A DNA stretch of 64,000 nt from Lachnospiraceae bacterium (GTDB lineage: Bacteria > Bacillota > Clostridia > Lachnospirales > Lachnospiraceae). The position numbers were made by a program, and so were the translations under genes. Below, in pieces: positions 36,703-46,800 of the stretch (its first letter is position 1; every line of letters begins with the position of its first letter). The notes under the pieces were generated by a model. That model saw only the letters and a program-made list of their open reading frames with translations, made no database searches and was not told the origin of the DNA. The stretch spans positions 78,621-142,620 of the forward strand of contig SVDZ01000005.1 of NCBI GenBank assembly GCA_015057625.1. Reading direction: 5' to 3'.

Positions 36703-36728
36703 TCTCCCTCCTTTCATAGTAATTAGCC

Positions 36729-37514
36729 TTAATCTGTCGAAGTGCTATATTTAGAAGATATATAAATAATATCTGTTTCTTTATTGTTAAATGCGTAGTT
36801 CCAATAACCTGCGCTACTGTCTGTCATGTTATTCGCGCCCTGTGCCCAAGAGATCCTGATTGCAAAATAATCTCTCTCATCACTACCATCTTCATTTTCA
36901 TTTAACTGTAACTGATTTCTCGCAATCGTATACAAAGGCTTTGCATACTGATTGACATCGTCATTTATCTCATCATAATTCTTACGACCTGCAGAAAGGT
37001 CACTCTCATCTCCGAGTATTCTTCCTGTTAAGCCATCATCCGGGTTGATATCCGTAAGTGTAACCTCACCACCTGTTGTCCCCCGTGCATCAGTAATAAT
37101 ACTGTACATTAACGGTGTTTCCTCGCCCTCTACTCTGGTATGGTCAATGTACTCTATCGTTCCATTTGCGTCTTCCTGTACTCTGTACAACCTATATGTA
37201 AATGGTATATTAGTTGTATGAGAAAGCTGAATATCGTATTCATTATATTTTCCGGGTTCAATGGAGAATACAATGTATTTATCCGTTCCGATTGATACAT
37301 CAATATTTTCCAGGGAGATATACAACGCCGGATCATCTCCGCCTGATGCAAGGTTGATTGATGGAGGATCTTTAATTTTGGTGAAAGCCTCGATTCTGTC
37401 CCTAAGAACAAACCAGGCACTTACCGGAATTGCCACAGTGCAAATCAATGCTATTATCAGCTGAATCTTCAAAGGGAGCGACAGCTTTTTAACATATTCA
37501 ATTATCTTTTTCAT
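36729..37514 (-). CDS. SipW-class minor surface protein
   Basis: A 261-residue protein with a basic start (MKKIIEYVKKLSLPLK), a hydrophobic helix (about 15-33) and the junction PVSAWFVLRDR at 31-41, where the A-W-F signature of SipW-dependent signal peptides follows the helix. The mature part has beta strands such as PALYISLENIDVSIGTDKYIVFSIEPG and FAIRISWAQGANN, resembling TasA/camelysin-like folds. The ATG at 37514 follows AGGAGG with 8-base spacing; the GTG at 37523 is rejected. It is the middle gene of three small ones before the giant adhesin. Processing by one of the two signal peptidases of this locus is likely. Confidence 0.68.
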   Translation of the reverse strand: MKKIIEYVKKLSLPLKIQLIIALICTVAIPVSAWFVLRDRIEAFTKIKDPPSINLASGGDDPALYISLENIDVSIGTDKYIVFSIEPGKYNEYDIQLSHTTNIPFTYRLYRVQEDANGTIEYIDHTRVEGEETPLMYSIITDARGTTGGEVTLTDINPDDGLTGRILGDESDLSAGRKNYDEINDDVNQYAKPLYTIARNQLQLNENEDGSDERDYFAIRISWAQGANNMTDSSAGYWNYAFNNKETDIIYISSKYSTSTD

Positions 37515-37572
37515 AGCTGCCACCTCCTTCTATACTTTTTCTGTTACTCTCCACTTATCACATCTGTTTTGA

Positions 37573-38559
37573 TTACTCTCCCGTTTCAACTTTCATAGAA
37601 AGTAAAACATATGATGCGTTGTTTCCGATTTCAAGATCCGCGTTATCATATTTCATATTGTAACGATTAAAAATTGAGTTTGAATACGCGGTTGACAACG
37701 AAGTTAAATCTGATGCAACTTGAGATACACTATCATTGCAATCTTTAAAAAATCCGTTCTTATTGTTTGCAATGTACTGTATTACCGCAGAACGCTCTGT
37801 AGGCGCGTATATTATTTCTGAATTGTTATTGCTTATAAGATTACTTAAAAACTTAGGCCATACCCAGTATATTGTTGTGTATGTTTCACCGTTCCTTGTA
37901 TAAGTCTGATTTGTAAGAACTCGTCTCATTGACTCATCATTGCCAATAAGTCCTGTATATTTATGTGTATCAGGGTCTTGCCCTGTAAAAAGCATAATAT
38001 GTGAATTGACATATTCTTTAACTGCACTGCCATTTATTTCATTTATTACAGTTTCAGTTTCTCCATTTCCGATTGGTGTTACAGACTGAAGATATACTTT
38101 GATATCAAAAACACAGTCCACTGTTATTGAGTTATCAATATTGGGATTTACTCTGAATTCCAGTTTGCCACTATCTCCGGGTTCAATTCCGGGTTCATCC
38201 TCTCCCTCTTCTATTGCTGAAGCGTGGTTATCAAAATTGTAACCTGCGCTGATTTTCCATTCCATACCTCCGGTATTAAGACTGTTATAGATACTGTTGT
38301 ATGTTCCGCTACCGCTTCGCGTCTGAATAGTATATGGCATATCCTGAACAGAAGCTCCCATACCTGTACCGGTAACTGATCTATTACTTGCAAACCATGC
38401 TATTGCGCTAAAAATCAGAATAATAAATAAGAACACGAGAAGGATTCCCGTTTTGACAAGACTAATAGAGGATGAAGCCAGCTTTTTTTCGCTTTCGTCA
38501 GCACCCTCTTTATAAGATTTATATAGATTTCCTAGTTTTTCCCAAATTTTTCCATTCAT
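37573..38559 (-). CDS. SipW-class minor surface protein
   Basis: A 328-residue protein that starts the giant-adhesin operon. It has a long cytoplasmic head (MNGKIWEKLGNLYKSYKEGADESEKKLASS, about 34 residues), one helix (36-52), the junction SAIAWFASNRSVTGTGMGASV (51-71) and then a beta-rich domain (KLEFRVNPNIDNSITVDCVFDIKVYLQSV). The AWF-x2-N-x2-VTGTGM block is shared with the proteins encoded at 48677-49576 and 49840-50676. I take the ATG at 38559, with AGAGG eight bases upstream; an ATG at 38565 and GTG at 38568 are too close to that site. The promoter lies at 38639-38667. The role is inferred as a base or linker subunit. Confidence 0.7.
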   Translation of the reverse strand: MNGKIWEKLGNLYKSYKEGADESEKKLASSSISLVKTGILLVFLFIILIFSAIAWFASNRSVTGTGMGASVQDMPYTIQTRSGSGTYNSIYNSLNTGGMEWKISAGYNFDNHASAIEEGEDEPGIEPGDSGKLEFRVNPNIDNSITVDCVFDIKVYLQSVTPIGNGETETVINEINGSAVKEYVNSHIMLFTGQDPDTHKYTGLIGNDESMRRVLTNQTYTRNGETYTTIYWVWPKFLSNLISNNNSEIIYAPTERSAVIQYIANNKNGFFKDCNDSVSQVASDLTSLSTAYSNSIFNRYNMKYDNADLEIGNNASYVLLSMKVETGE

Positions 38560-38638
38560 TCTCATCACCTCTTATCCACCGTTGTTCTCATTTTCCTGTC
38601 TGATCTATGCTAATAAAAGGCATAATATCCCTATTAGT

Positions 38639-38667
38639 ATTATATACCAATTTGATGTCAATTACAA
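38639..38667 (-). promoter_or_regulatory. Probable promoter of the giant-adhesin operon
   Basis: On the minus strand TTGTAA (38662-38667) and a perfect TATAAT (38639-38644) are 17 bases apart. A TTGACA also occurs at 38656-38661 but only 11 bases from TATAAT, so it is badly spaced for that -10. The stretch 38568-38820 otherwise holds AT-rich sequence and no gene. Confidence 0.65.
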
Positions 38668-38820
38668 TTTTAGTTCGTTGCTTCTAATGAGTAAAAATGT
38701 TTTAATTTTACTTAATTTTACTTAATGGTTGTATTTACTGTAATTATACAACATTAGAATTACCATAAAATGACAATGACGTTACTTGGAGCTTTTGGTA
38801 GCCTATTTTTCTCAAAACTA

Positions 38821-40380
38821 TCATCTTATCTTTTTCATTTTCTTCTGATTGTTCAGTAATCTTGAATTTCCTTGTTTTAACTTTTTATTTACTCGATCTA
38901 TTGCCTCATTGTATTTCTCAATTTCATCTTCATTTTGGTTTTGGCTTTCTACAATTCGTGTCACTCGCTCTATAAGATTGCAATTGTAAGGCTGTTCTTC
39001 TATTAGTTTTATCGCCGCATCTACGCTGTATTCTTCTGTTTCTATTGTCTGCTCAAATTTTTGGAGCTCTCCTATGTAAGTCTTTTCCTCTCTTTTTTTA
39101 AACAATTCTTCTTTTGAAGTGCACACTCTGCACACCACAAAAAGTACCGCAAACGCTACTGCCATAATTATTGTTATTATTTCAGCAGCCTCTGTTCTCT
39201 TGTCGTCCACAGTTTCTTTCTTGCAATTCATAGCCACCAAGAATACCAACAGAATATCTATTGCAAGAAATCTTAAATCATAATCCATCAAACTGTGAAG
39301 CATTATATACAGCGCCGCACCGGTCACCGACGTTGCATTTTTGATATAATTTCTGACCACAATAGCAAACAATAACAAAGATGCCACCAAAGCAATTACA
39401 CCTGCATCTACTCCTATTTGAACAAAGCTGTTATGGATTACTGCCGCCTTATATTGTGCCGACTGATAGAATGGATATACCTCACTCCACCTTCCGGGAC
39501 CGATTCCAAATAAAGGAAATTTAGCAATCACCTTTAATCCGTCCTCACTCTGAATCAATCTCTCAATAAATGTGTACTTTGCCTGTTCGAACCTTGATGT
39601 CAAAACATATATGCCACCTAATACTACTCCAATTACGCCCAATATTCTTACTGCAATCATTATTGAATTTTCATTTGCATTTTGATTTTTTCTATGATTG
39701 CTATTTTTATTGTTTTTACTTTTTCCATTATCGTTTCTACTATTTTCCTCACTCTCTGATTTTTTGCCACGGAGCACACTAATCAAACCATTCATTGCAC
39801 AATATATTGCGAACATCCCCATCGCGCCAACCGACTTTGTCAGTAATAACGCGATTATATTCACAACGGACATATATTTCAAACTTTTCTTTTGAGCACC
39901 CATGCACAAAATGGCAAACACTCCAAACCACGCGCCTGCTGCATTTGCATATTGAAACGTGAACTGCAATCTGTTTTGGTTCATCATTCCGAATTTTTCA
40001 TTTCCAAGTAAAAAAATGATAATTCCCAAAAACGCACTAAATGTTCCAATCACGCAGAATACATCAAGATACTTTTCTTTTTTCACTTCTTCCACGCATA
40101 AAAAATATATTCCAAAGCACAAACAAACCAAAGGCAGAAACGCATTGGAAAACTCTACAAAAGATATCCCATGTGCTATCATTGAGACAATATAAATGGC
40201 AGCAATTACAGCCAATAGCCATATTTCTTTACATTGACACATATCTTTACAACAAGATGCTTTTTTATTATTAAATGCAATAGCCAATGCCACCACAACT
40301 CCACACACCATATAGGATGTGCAGAAAAAACCGCCCTGTGCCATGATTGATAATATGAATATTAGTATAATTACTGCCAT
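38821..40380 (-). CDS. O-antigen ligase-like membrane protein with C-terminal charged extension
   Basis: A 519-residue polytopic protein with about ten membrane helices. The central block FGIGPGRWSEVYPFYQSAQYKAAVIHNSFVQIGVDAGVIALV is the O-antigen ligase/polymerase (Wzy_C-like) signature with its periplasmic His (IHNSFVQ). A basic Asn/Lys-rich cytosolic insert (SEENSRNDNGKSKNNKNSNHRKNQNANEN) separates helices. The C-terminal 110 residues are soluble and helical, possibly TPR-like. Such proteins move glycan from a lipid carrier to an acceptor. Lying within the surface-structure locus and not in the capsule block, it may glycosylate fibre or adhesin proteins; this is inference. It follows the WG-repeat gene by 50 bases, so may be co-transcribed. 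Confidence 0.75.
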   Translation of the reverse strand: MAVIILIFILSIMAQGGFFCTSYMVCGVVVALAIAFNNKKASCCKDMCQCKEIWLLAVIAAIYIVSMIAHGISFVEFSNAFLPLVCLCFGIYFLCVEEVKKEKYLDVFCVIGTFSAFLGIIIFLLGNEKFGMMNQNRLQFTFQYANAAGAWFGVFAILCMGAQKKSLKYMSVVNIIALLLTKSVGAMGMFAIYCAMNGLISVLRGKKSESEENSRNDNGKSKNNKNSNHRKNQNANENSIMIAVRILGVIGVVLGGIYVLTSRFEQAKYTFIERLIQSEDGLKVIAKFPLFGIGPGRWSEVYPFYQSAQYKAAVIHNSFVQIGVDAGVIALVASLLLFAIVVRNYIKNATSVTGAALYIMLHSLMDYDLRFLAIDILLVFLVAMNCKKETVDDKRTEAAEIITIIMAVAFAVLFVVCRVCTSKEELFKKREEKTYIGELQKFEQTIETEEYSVDAAIKLIEEQPYNCNLIERVTRIVESQNQNEDEIEKYNEAIDRVNKKLKQGNSRLLNNQKKMKKIR

Positions 40381-40429
40381 TTTTTCACCTGTTTTTTATT
40401 AGTCGATAGTTTTTCTAAAAGTTTTTAGC

Positions 40430-42892
40430 CTATTTTACCGTAACTTTCTTCACTTTACTCCACTTCTTTGAAAGCACTTTTTCTTTTCCATTCATAACAT
40501 ATGCTTTTACTCTGAAGTAGTATTTCTTTTTGGATTTCAGTTTTTTAATTGTAACTGTAGTATTTTGAATATATTTGTTTTTATATTTTTTGAACTTCGA
40601 ATCAGTACCATACTGAATCAAATATCCTTTTACCTTTTTAACCTTCTTAATAGTGAGTTTTACTTTTTTCTTTCCGGCTGTCAATTTGCTGATTTTTGTG
40701 TTTGCCGGAGCCTTAACTGCCTTTTTGATTTCTTTTGCTGCAGTTGTAGTTTCTTTCACTGAGGTTGTAGTTTCTTTTACTACAGTTGTAGTTTCTTTCT
40801 CTGAAGTTGTAGTTTCTTCTTCGCTACCTCCTAAATTAACCTCTCCAAAGCAGAAATCTGTACAAACAATAGTTGTTGCATACGCTGAATCCTCATCGTA
40901 TGGAACTATATTTCCCTCTATTAACTGATATATTTCCTCTTCACCTACTCTATCACCAAACTCGCCACCAAAAGCAATATTCAATCGTGATGCATCTCTG
41001 CCCAGTCTGACTATTTTTTCATATTTGTACTCTTTTCCTGTTTCCAAGTGAATCCAATCTCCAAAGCATGTTTTTCCTTTACTGTTAGTAAGAGACACGA
41101 ATACCCATTTGTCTATATCTTTTGATTTCATAGTAAATTTGATCACATAATCTTTACCTTTTTTAGCTTCTATATTATCATCTCTAACTTGAGCGCCCCA
41201 TACGCCGCCCCAGCCAATCATATCCATTTTCGCAACAAAGCTATTACCTGTCTGTGATGTAAGTTCACCGATAGCACCTTCATACCATCCCGCATTTTGT
41301 CCAAAGTACGAGGTCCACTGTGCCTTGTAGTTAGGATATTCAATTTTTTTACCGTCAGGATTTATTATCTGCCAATCCGGTTCAAACTTTTGTTTTGCTC
41401 TGTCGCATCTATTTCCACCAGGAATTGCGTCCCTTGAAATGTAAGCATTCTCACTTGTTATTTTGTATATTCCCCATTTGTCACCAAATTCTACTGGAAT
41501 AACACCATCATTAAGCTCTCCGTTACAATTTTTATACTTGTATTCATCATAATAACGTGCATAACTTGCATTAGTTAAATATCCGTTTCCATTTTCGATT
41601 GTGAGCAATGTGTTGCCATCAGTACCAATATAACTAGTATTTCCAAATCCATCTGTAGCCAAAATCATTGGGTTTCCCATAGTTATTGTTTCATAATTAT
41701 CTATAGATTTAATTTTATTTAAATTTCCATCTAACAGCAAATACTCACCGTCTTCCATAACTATAAAGTTATCTGTTCCGTCAAGGAAACGAATATATTC
41801 GTAAGACGCAACAAATTCACCTTCATAATTATATAAATCATTACAATAGTAATCTATAAAATAATTTCCAACCGGCTCTAACCACATCTCTTCAGCATCA
41901 TTTTCAAATTGAGCTATTACTTCTCCCTCATTGTCAATAATCATATATGAGCAATTTACTTCATCATCTTCTTCGAAATCGCCTTCGTATTTTGTTGCTA
42001 GGAACAAATTATCTTTAAGGTATATCAAATCATCGTAATATTCCATTTCTACTGTAGTCTTTTTACTTATGTCTAATAATCTTATATTCTCACCATCTTC
42101 GACATATAGATAGTTATTACCTAAATAAATAGCTCTGTCACCGGGATCAATCTGCCATATCAAATTATAATCTCTGTTTAATATGTATTCATTATCTGCC
42201 AGATAGTAATCTGCTTGTGGCTTTCCTAGTTCTCTAACATAATCCCACTCAGTAAACACCTGTTTTACTGTATTCCCTTCAATCTTGTAGTATGTATAAT
42301 CAGAAAATTCTTCGTTTTCTTCTTCCCAATACTCAACCACTTCAATCAAGTCATCAGTAAGCATGTACGCATATCTCTCTTTGCCGTTTACATTATTATT
42401 CACCTCTAAAACTTGTTTAAGTCCTGTTGAATCCGAGATATAAAAAGCTACTTTATCTTGACTTTCTGCTGTATACACATTTCCATAACTCTTATAGATA
42501 TAATCAAAACGTTCTGAAAATGGAATTAGCACTTGTCCCTTTGTATCCATCAATCCTACAAAAGGTTGCTCATAATCATAAATATAAAAATAATGACCAT
42601 CGTCACTTACCGAAATGCTGTCATATTTACAATCAACGATTTCCTCTCCTTTAAGATTGATAACTCCATAATTACCGTCATCATCTCTGACCCATGAAGC
42701 GCCATCATAAAATCCGTATACATAGTCGTATACCAATGTTGGCTCCACTAAAACTTCAAACCCTTTTTCAACTGCTGCACCAATATTTTCATTTGCCCAT
42801 AATGGTGTTACTCCCGCAAACAGAGTAACTGCACAAAGAGTTGCAATCCCTTTTTTAATTTTGTTTTTTATTTTTCCACTAAAAATACTCAT
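40430..42892 (-). CDS. Secreted WG-repeat protein with carbohydrate-binding-like and fibronectin type III domains
   Basis: An 820-residue exported protein. Residues about 1-33 are a signal peptide (GIATLCAVTLFAGVTPLWA). Residues 45-470 contain degenerate WG-type propeller or beta repeats such as DDDGNYGVINLKGEEIVDCKYDSI, YVGLMDTKGQVLIPF-like and EGEVIAQFENDAEEM. A jelly-roll domain of carbohydrate-binding-module type follows (GWGGVWGAQVRDDNIEAKKGKDYVIKFTMKS). Next is a Thr-rich linker (four ETTT-x-K-E units, near 695-725). The C-terminal 90 residues form a fibronectin type III-like domain (VKLTIKKVKKVKGYLIQYGTDSKFKKY). A cell-surface carbohydrate-binding role is plausible. No anchor motif is seen. 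Its neighbours are a coiled-coil protein and a ligase-like protein. Confidence 0.75.
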   Translation of the reverse strand: MSIFSGKIKNKIKKGIATLCAVTLFAGVTPLWANENIGAAVEKGFEVLVEPTLVYDYVYGFYDGASWVRDDDGNYGVINLKGEEIVDCKYDSISVSDDGHYFYIYDYEQPFVGLMDTKGQVLIPFSERFDYIYKSYGNVYTAESQDKVAFYISDSTGLKQVLEVNNNVNGKERYAYMLTDDLIEVVEYWEEENEEFSDYTYYKIEGNTVKQVFTEWDYVRELGKPQADYYLADNEYILNRDYNLIWQIDPGDRAIYLGNNYLYVEDGENIRLLDISKKTTVEMEYYDDLIYLKDNLFLATKYEGDFEEDDEVNCSYMIIDNEGEVIAQFENDAEEMWLEPVGNYFIDYYCNDLYNYEGEFVASYEYIRFLDGTDNFIVMEDGEYLLLDGNLNKIKSIDNYETITMGNPMILATDGFGNTSYIGTDGNTLLTIENGNGYLTNASYARYYDEYKYKNCNGELNDGVIPVEFGDKWGIYKITSENAYISRDAIPGGNRCDRAKQKFEPDWQIINPDGKKIEYPNYKAQWTSYFGQNAGWYEGAIGELTSQTGNSFVAKMDMIGWGGVWGAQVRDDNIEAKKGKDYVIKFTMKSKDIDKWVFVSLTNSKGKTCFGDWIHLETGKEYKYEKIVRLGRDASRLNIAFGGEFGDRVGEEEIYQLIEGNIVPYDEDSAYATTIVCTDFCFGEVNLGGSEEETTTSEKETTTVVKETTTSVKETTTAAKEIKKAVKAPANTKISKLTAGKKKVKLTIKKVKKVKGYLIQYGTDSKFKKYKNKYIQNTTVTIKKLKSKKKYYFRVKAYVMNGKEKVLSKKWSKVKKVTVK

Positions 42893-42917
42893 GTATTTTC
42901 CCTCCTATCAAATAGTT

Positions 42918-43670
42918 TTACATTTTAACAATCTCATCCAACTTATCATATAAGTCATTTTCATTTTTTAGTTCTTCATTGATACTCAAATAAATATCTG
43001 TCTTGATATCACGACATTTCTGATCAAGTCTATTTAATTGGGCAATTAAATCTGTAGTTTCTTTCGGCGAACCGATTGAAAACAACCCCATCGCCTGACT
43101 CCATGGTATTCCGTCACTGTTTTTGTCAACAGTTTTCAATCTCTCAAACTCTTCCTCTTCGGTTATTCTCTTAATAGGATTGCCGTCCTCCAACTGATCA
43201 ATGAAATCAAGGATATCATCCTTCATTTCAACTAAATCTTTTTCTGTAACGTCTTTTCCCATAGCTCCAAGCACTTTTTTATTAATCATGCCTCCAAGAG
43301 GTGTTTTGCTAGACAATGTAGATTTTGAAGCTGATGCTCTAATCACATCCTCATATGTCTTTGTTATCTTTTGAACCTTGCTGCTCAGCACACCAGCAAT
43401 TGATATATTTTTATTTATCGCTTCAACCTTTTGTCTTGATTTCAAAATATCTGCTTCAACTGCCTCAAGAGCCCCCCTCTTTTCCGGATTGCTTTCTTTG
43501 CATTCTGCAACTATTCTCTCAATTTCCTGTTTTTTTACCATTATTGGATTCACATCTTTTTCATCAACTGCGTTTGAATTATCTTTTTGAAGTTGCGAAA
43601 ATCTGCTTTCTGTTTTCTTTTCTCCCGCGTTGTCAATTCCGCTCAAAGCTCGTAATCTTGAATTTGCCAT
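42918..43670 (-). CDS. Cytoplasmic coiled-coil protein of unknown function
   Basis: A 250-residue soluble protein with no signal or membrane helix. Residues about 35-110 form a helical coiled coil (KKQEIERIVAECKESNPEKRGALEAVEADILKSRQKVEAINKNI). A Gly-containing hinge follows (PLGGMINKKVLGAMGKDVTEKDLVEMKDDILDFIDQLEDGNP), then a second helical region. I do not recognise a family. It starts what looks like a three-gene unit with the WG-repeat and ligase-like genes (26-base and 50-base gaps). In this locus coiled-coil cytosolic proteins are unusually common (also 50960, 51229 and 52437), which suggests scaffolding. Confidence 0.6.
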   Translation of the reverse strand: MANSRLRALSGIDNAGEKKTESRFSQLQKDNSNAVDEKDVNPIMVKKQEIERIVAECKESNPEKRGALEAVEADILKSRQKVEAINKNISIAGVLSSKVQKITKTYEDVIRASASKSTLSSKTPLGGMINKKVLGAMGKDVTEKDLVEMKDDILDFIDQLEDGNPIKRITEEEEFERLKTVDKNSDGIPWSQAMGLFSIGSPKETTDLIAQLNRLDQKCRDIKTDIYLSINEELKNENDLYDKLDEIVKM

Positions 43671-43785
43671 AATGCCCCCTCGATTTCAATTAATATTTTT
43701 TATTTTTTCTTAATATATTAGGTGATTGCTCAATCAATCGCTCCTTCGATTTTATCATATTTATTAATGTATTCATATTCATTTT

Positions 43786-43833
43786 TACATAAAAGTGGCT
43801 ACCACAAGTGCTTTTTGCACTTGTGATAACCGC
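43786..43833 (-). terminator. Terminator of the 1594-residue adhesin operon
   Basis: Hairpin with arms around ACCACAAGTGC and GCACTTGTGATAA (43801-43827), loop TTTTT, beginning 27 bases after the adhesin gene stop. On the transcribed strand the stem is extended by a few imperfect pairs and followed by CTTTTATG. Confidence 0.75.
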
Positions 43834-43859
43834 TTACCGTACTTATTCTCTTTATTTTA

Positions 43860-46800
43860 TCACTCTACTGTCACTGTTGTGATCTGTGTTCCTATTGCAT
43901 TGCCGTTTATATTGACACCACTAACTGTCACATTAATTGTTCCTGAAGCAATTACCGGGTCACCTGCAACTGTATCAAATGTATATGTCGTGTAGCTGTA
44001 ATTGTCTATCAGACGTCTTCCATATACCGTGACTGTTCCCGCTGATGCTCCCGGAGTGAGTGTTATATTGTATGTAAGTGTCCTGTTCTGATTTGCATTA
44101 CCTGCTGCAAGACTTGCCATTGTAAATGATGTCTCAGTATCAAGTGTAGCATTTGCACCTGTGCCCGTATAGTATGTCTGATATTGTGCCAATGCCGGTC
44201 CATAAACAGACTCATGATATATTCCTTCATCATTGTTATCACCACCGGCCATGCCATCCAAATTAATAGCCGGAACAGTAACTCCATTAAGATTATGCGT
44301 TGCCGTTGCGGTAGTCAAATCTCCTGTAGTATCACCAAAGTTGACATGTACGTCCGGATTATCACTGGTTATGCTTGTAGTCAACAGTGTAACATTCTCA
44401 TTGAATGCAATGGAAAATCCACCTTCTGATGCCGCTCTTACACATCGCATAGATATATTATCATGTCCGGTCGGATTGTATGTAAATGTAATGATATGAT
44501 CTAAATCATCCTCGTCAATCACTTCATTTTCTGTGAAATCTGTTCCGTTTAATATACTTGAATACAGACTTACACTTCTGCCTGTTCTGGTTCCGGATGA
44601 ATTATATGTGTCCGTGGTTTCAACAAGGAAATGATCGTAATTGTCCGTGTCACTTCCTTTGTCAGTCACATGCTCGATGTATTTGATTATATATCCGTTT
44701 GGATAATATACATAATCATTAGCAACATTTCCCGAAACCGTCTGCGCCGTCAGAGCGCCACCAATATACGTAAGTTCCGTGTTTGCATCATCCGTATAGG
44801 TAAATACATCTCCTGTTCTTACTAACGGATATTGTCCACTAAAGCCATCGCCAATGTTTACAGTTAAAAACTCATATGGTTTTGAAGCGTTGTAACTGTT
44901 TCCTGATTCAACTAACTGAACTCCCTTTGGAAGTTGCATACTGAAAGTCTCATCCATAAACTTTTCCGTAACTGTTCTTCTCTCCTTATCCTCAGCCGTA
45001 TTTGCATTTGCGGCAATATCGAGGTAGAAGAGATATGCACCTGTTTTTCCTGAAACTGAACCAAGTGCGAACTCTCCTGAGTTAACAGGAATTTCAAAAT
45101 AATATACTGCATTTTCAACTAATGCTGAATATGAAGCTGTATTGGTCATCCATCCCATATTGAAAACCAAATCTCCCCTTGCAGCATTGCTTGAATATGT
45201 GCCATCACTGTACTGATAGATATAATCACTTCCCACTGCAGCCTTGTAAATATTTGATATTTCTTTAATATCCTTTATGTCATTTACTTCGTATATTCCA
45301 CCAGTAACTTCCGGATCATCTTCTTTATAACGAGTTATCTCATGAAGAGAAAAGAACGCATTATTTCCGCTAAAATAAGTACCTGCAAATACTGTAATAA
45401 AACCACGTCTCTTAACATTAAAATCAATACTGTCCTTTGGCACTTTGTAATCTTCATATATTTCTCCATTGATATTTGCCTCCGGAATGACAATATAATT
45501 ATTCTTGTTAATTGCTGCATTCATAAAGTGAAGACCATAGATACTACTTTCTCCAATAAATGTATCAGAAAGCGCCGCTCTGGCATCTTTGTATCTCTTC
45601 AATCCCAAACTATTATAATTTACTTTTCTATTATTTGCCACAGTGTTTGACATGTCTGAGCTTATAGTTGAGTTGTTAGCATTGTACGTATCTGATATTC
45701 TATAAAACCCACTATATGTGCCGTTATTAACCGCTGTAATTACTTCAAGTCTGTTATCATATGTACTTGAATATGTAAAATTATTCGTTTGATTTGTCGA
45801 TGCCGAAATATTTGACATATTATATGATGATATACGAATATCACCGGCACCATTTTTTCCATATGTAGTCTGATTTCCTAATGTATTTCCTGAAATAACA
45901 TATCCGGTATTATTGTCACTTGGCGCAAGTAATCCTACATTTGAATTATTGATTGTTATATAATTTTCGTTAAATGTGGAACTACCTGCACAGTTAATAG
46001 GAAAGTATGTACTATTGGTATTGTAATAAACAGTTTCGGACGTTGTGCTATCATTTGTTTTCATTACCTGGACAGTAGCATTTTCACCCGTACTGTTTAT
46101 ATTTTCAAAACCAAGTTCCACTCCACTTACTTGGGATGAATCAATATAAGGAATCGTATAAACTTTAGGTGTATATGTAACCGCCGAAGAAATGGTCAGT
46201 GTTTGGCTTCCTGTTGCCAACGTCCATCCATTGTTATACTTTACATAATACGATGACCACCACGAGCTATAATAGATACTGTCTGAAATAGTATTAGACC
46301 ACTCGGTTGATGTCGTTGACAGTTGAACTCCACTAGTCCCATTTCGTACTAAGTAATAAACAGTTCCATTAATATATGTATATACAGTTCTTCCACTAAT
46401 TACCCAATATGTATTCCCATTTTCATCATTGTAATCTCCTACACCCTGCCCAATTCCTAAAGTGTTATTTGCATTAACATTTAGGTAATAAGCTCCTTGT
46501 CTTATTGTCCTTAACTGAAGTGCCGCATCCGCACTCCAGTTTCCTCTTTTATTTAAATTTAAGTAATAATTAGTTCCCGATGATGCAATATAAATAGTAT
46601 CTGATGTCGCGGTCCAATTATAAGTACCTGTTCCCGTAGTAAGACCATTATTATATCTCAAATAATTGTTTCCGGTACCAATTCTTCCTGCGCCACTATG
46701 ATTTGTAAAGTTCCAAATCGTAGCATTAGATACATTAGTAGTATTGGTAAGTCCGTTATTATATCTCAAATAGTTTCCATTTTTGTCTGTAATATAATAC

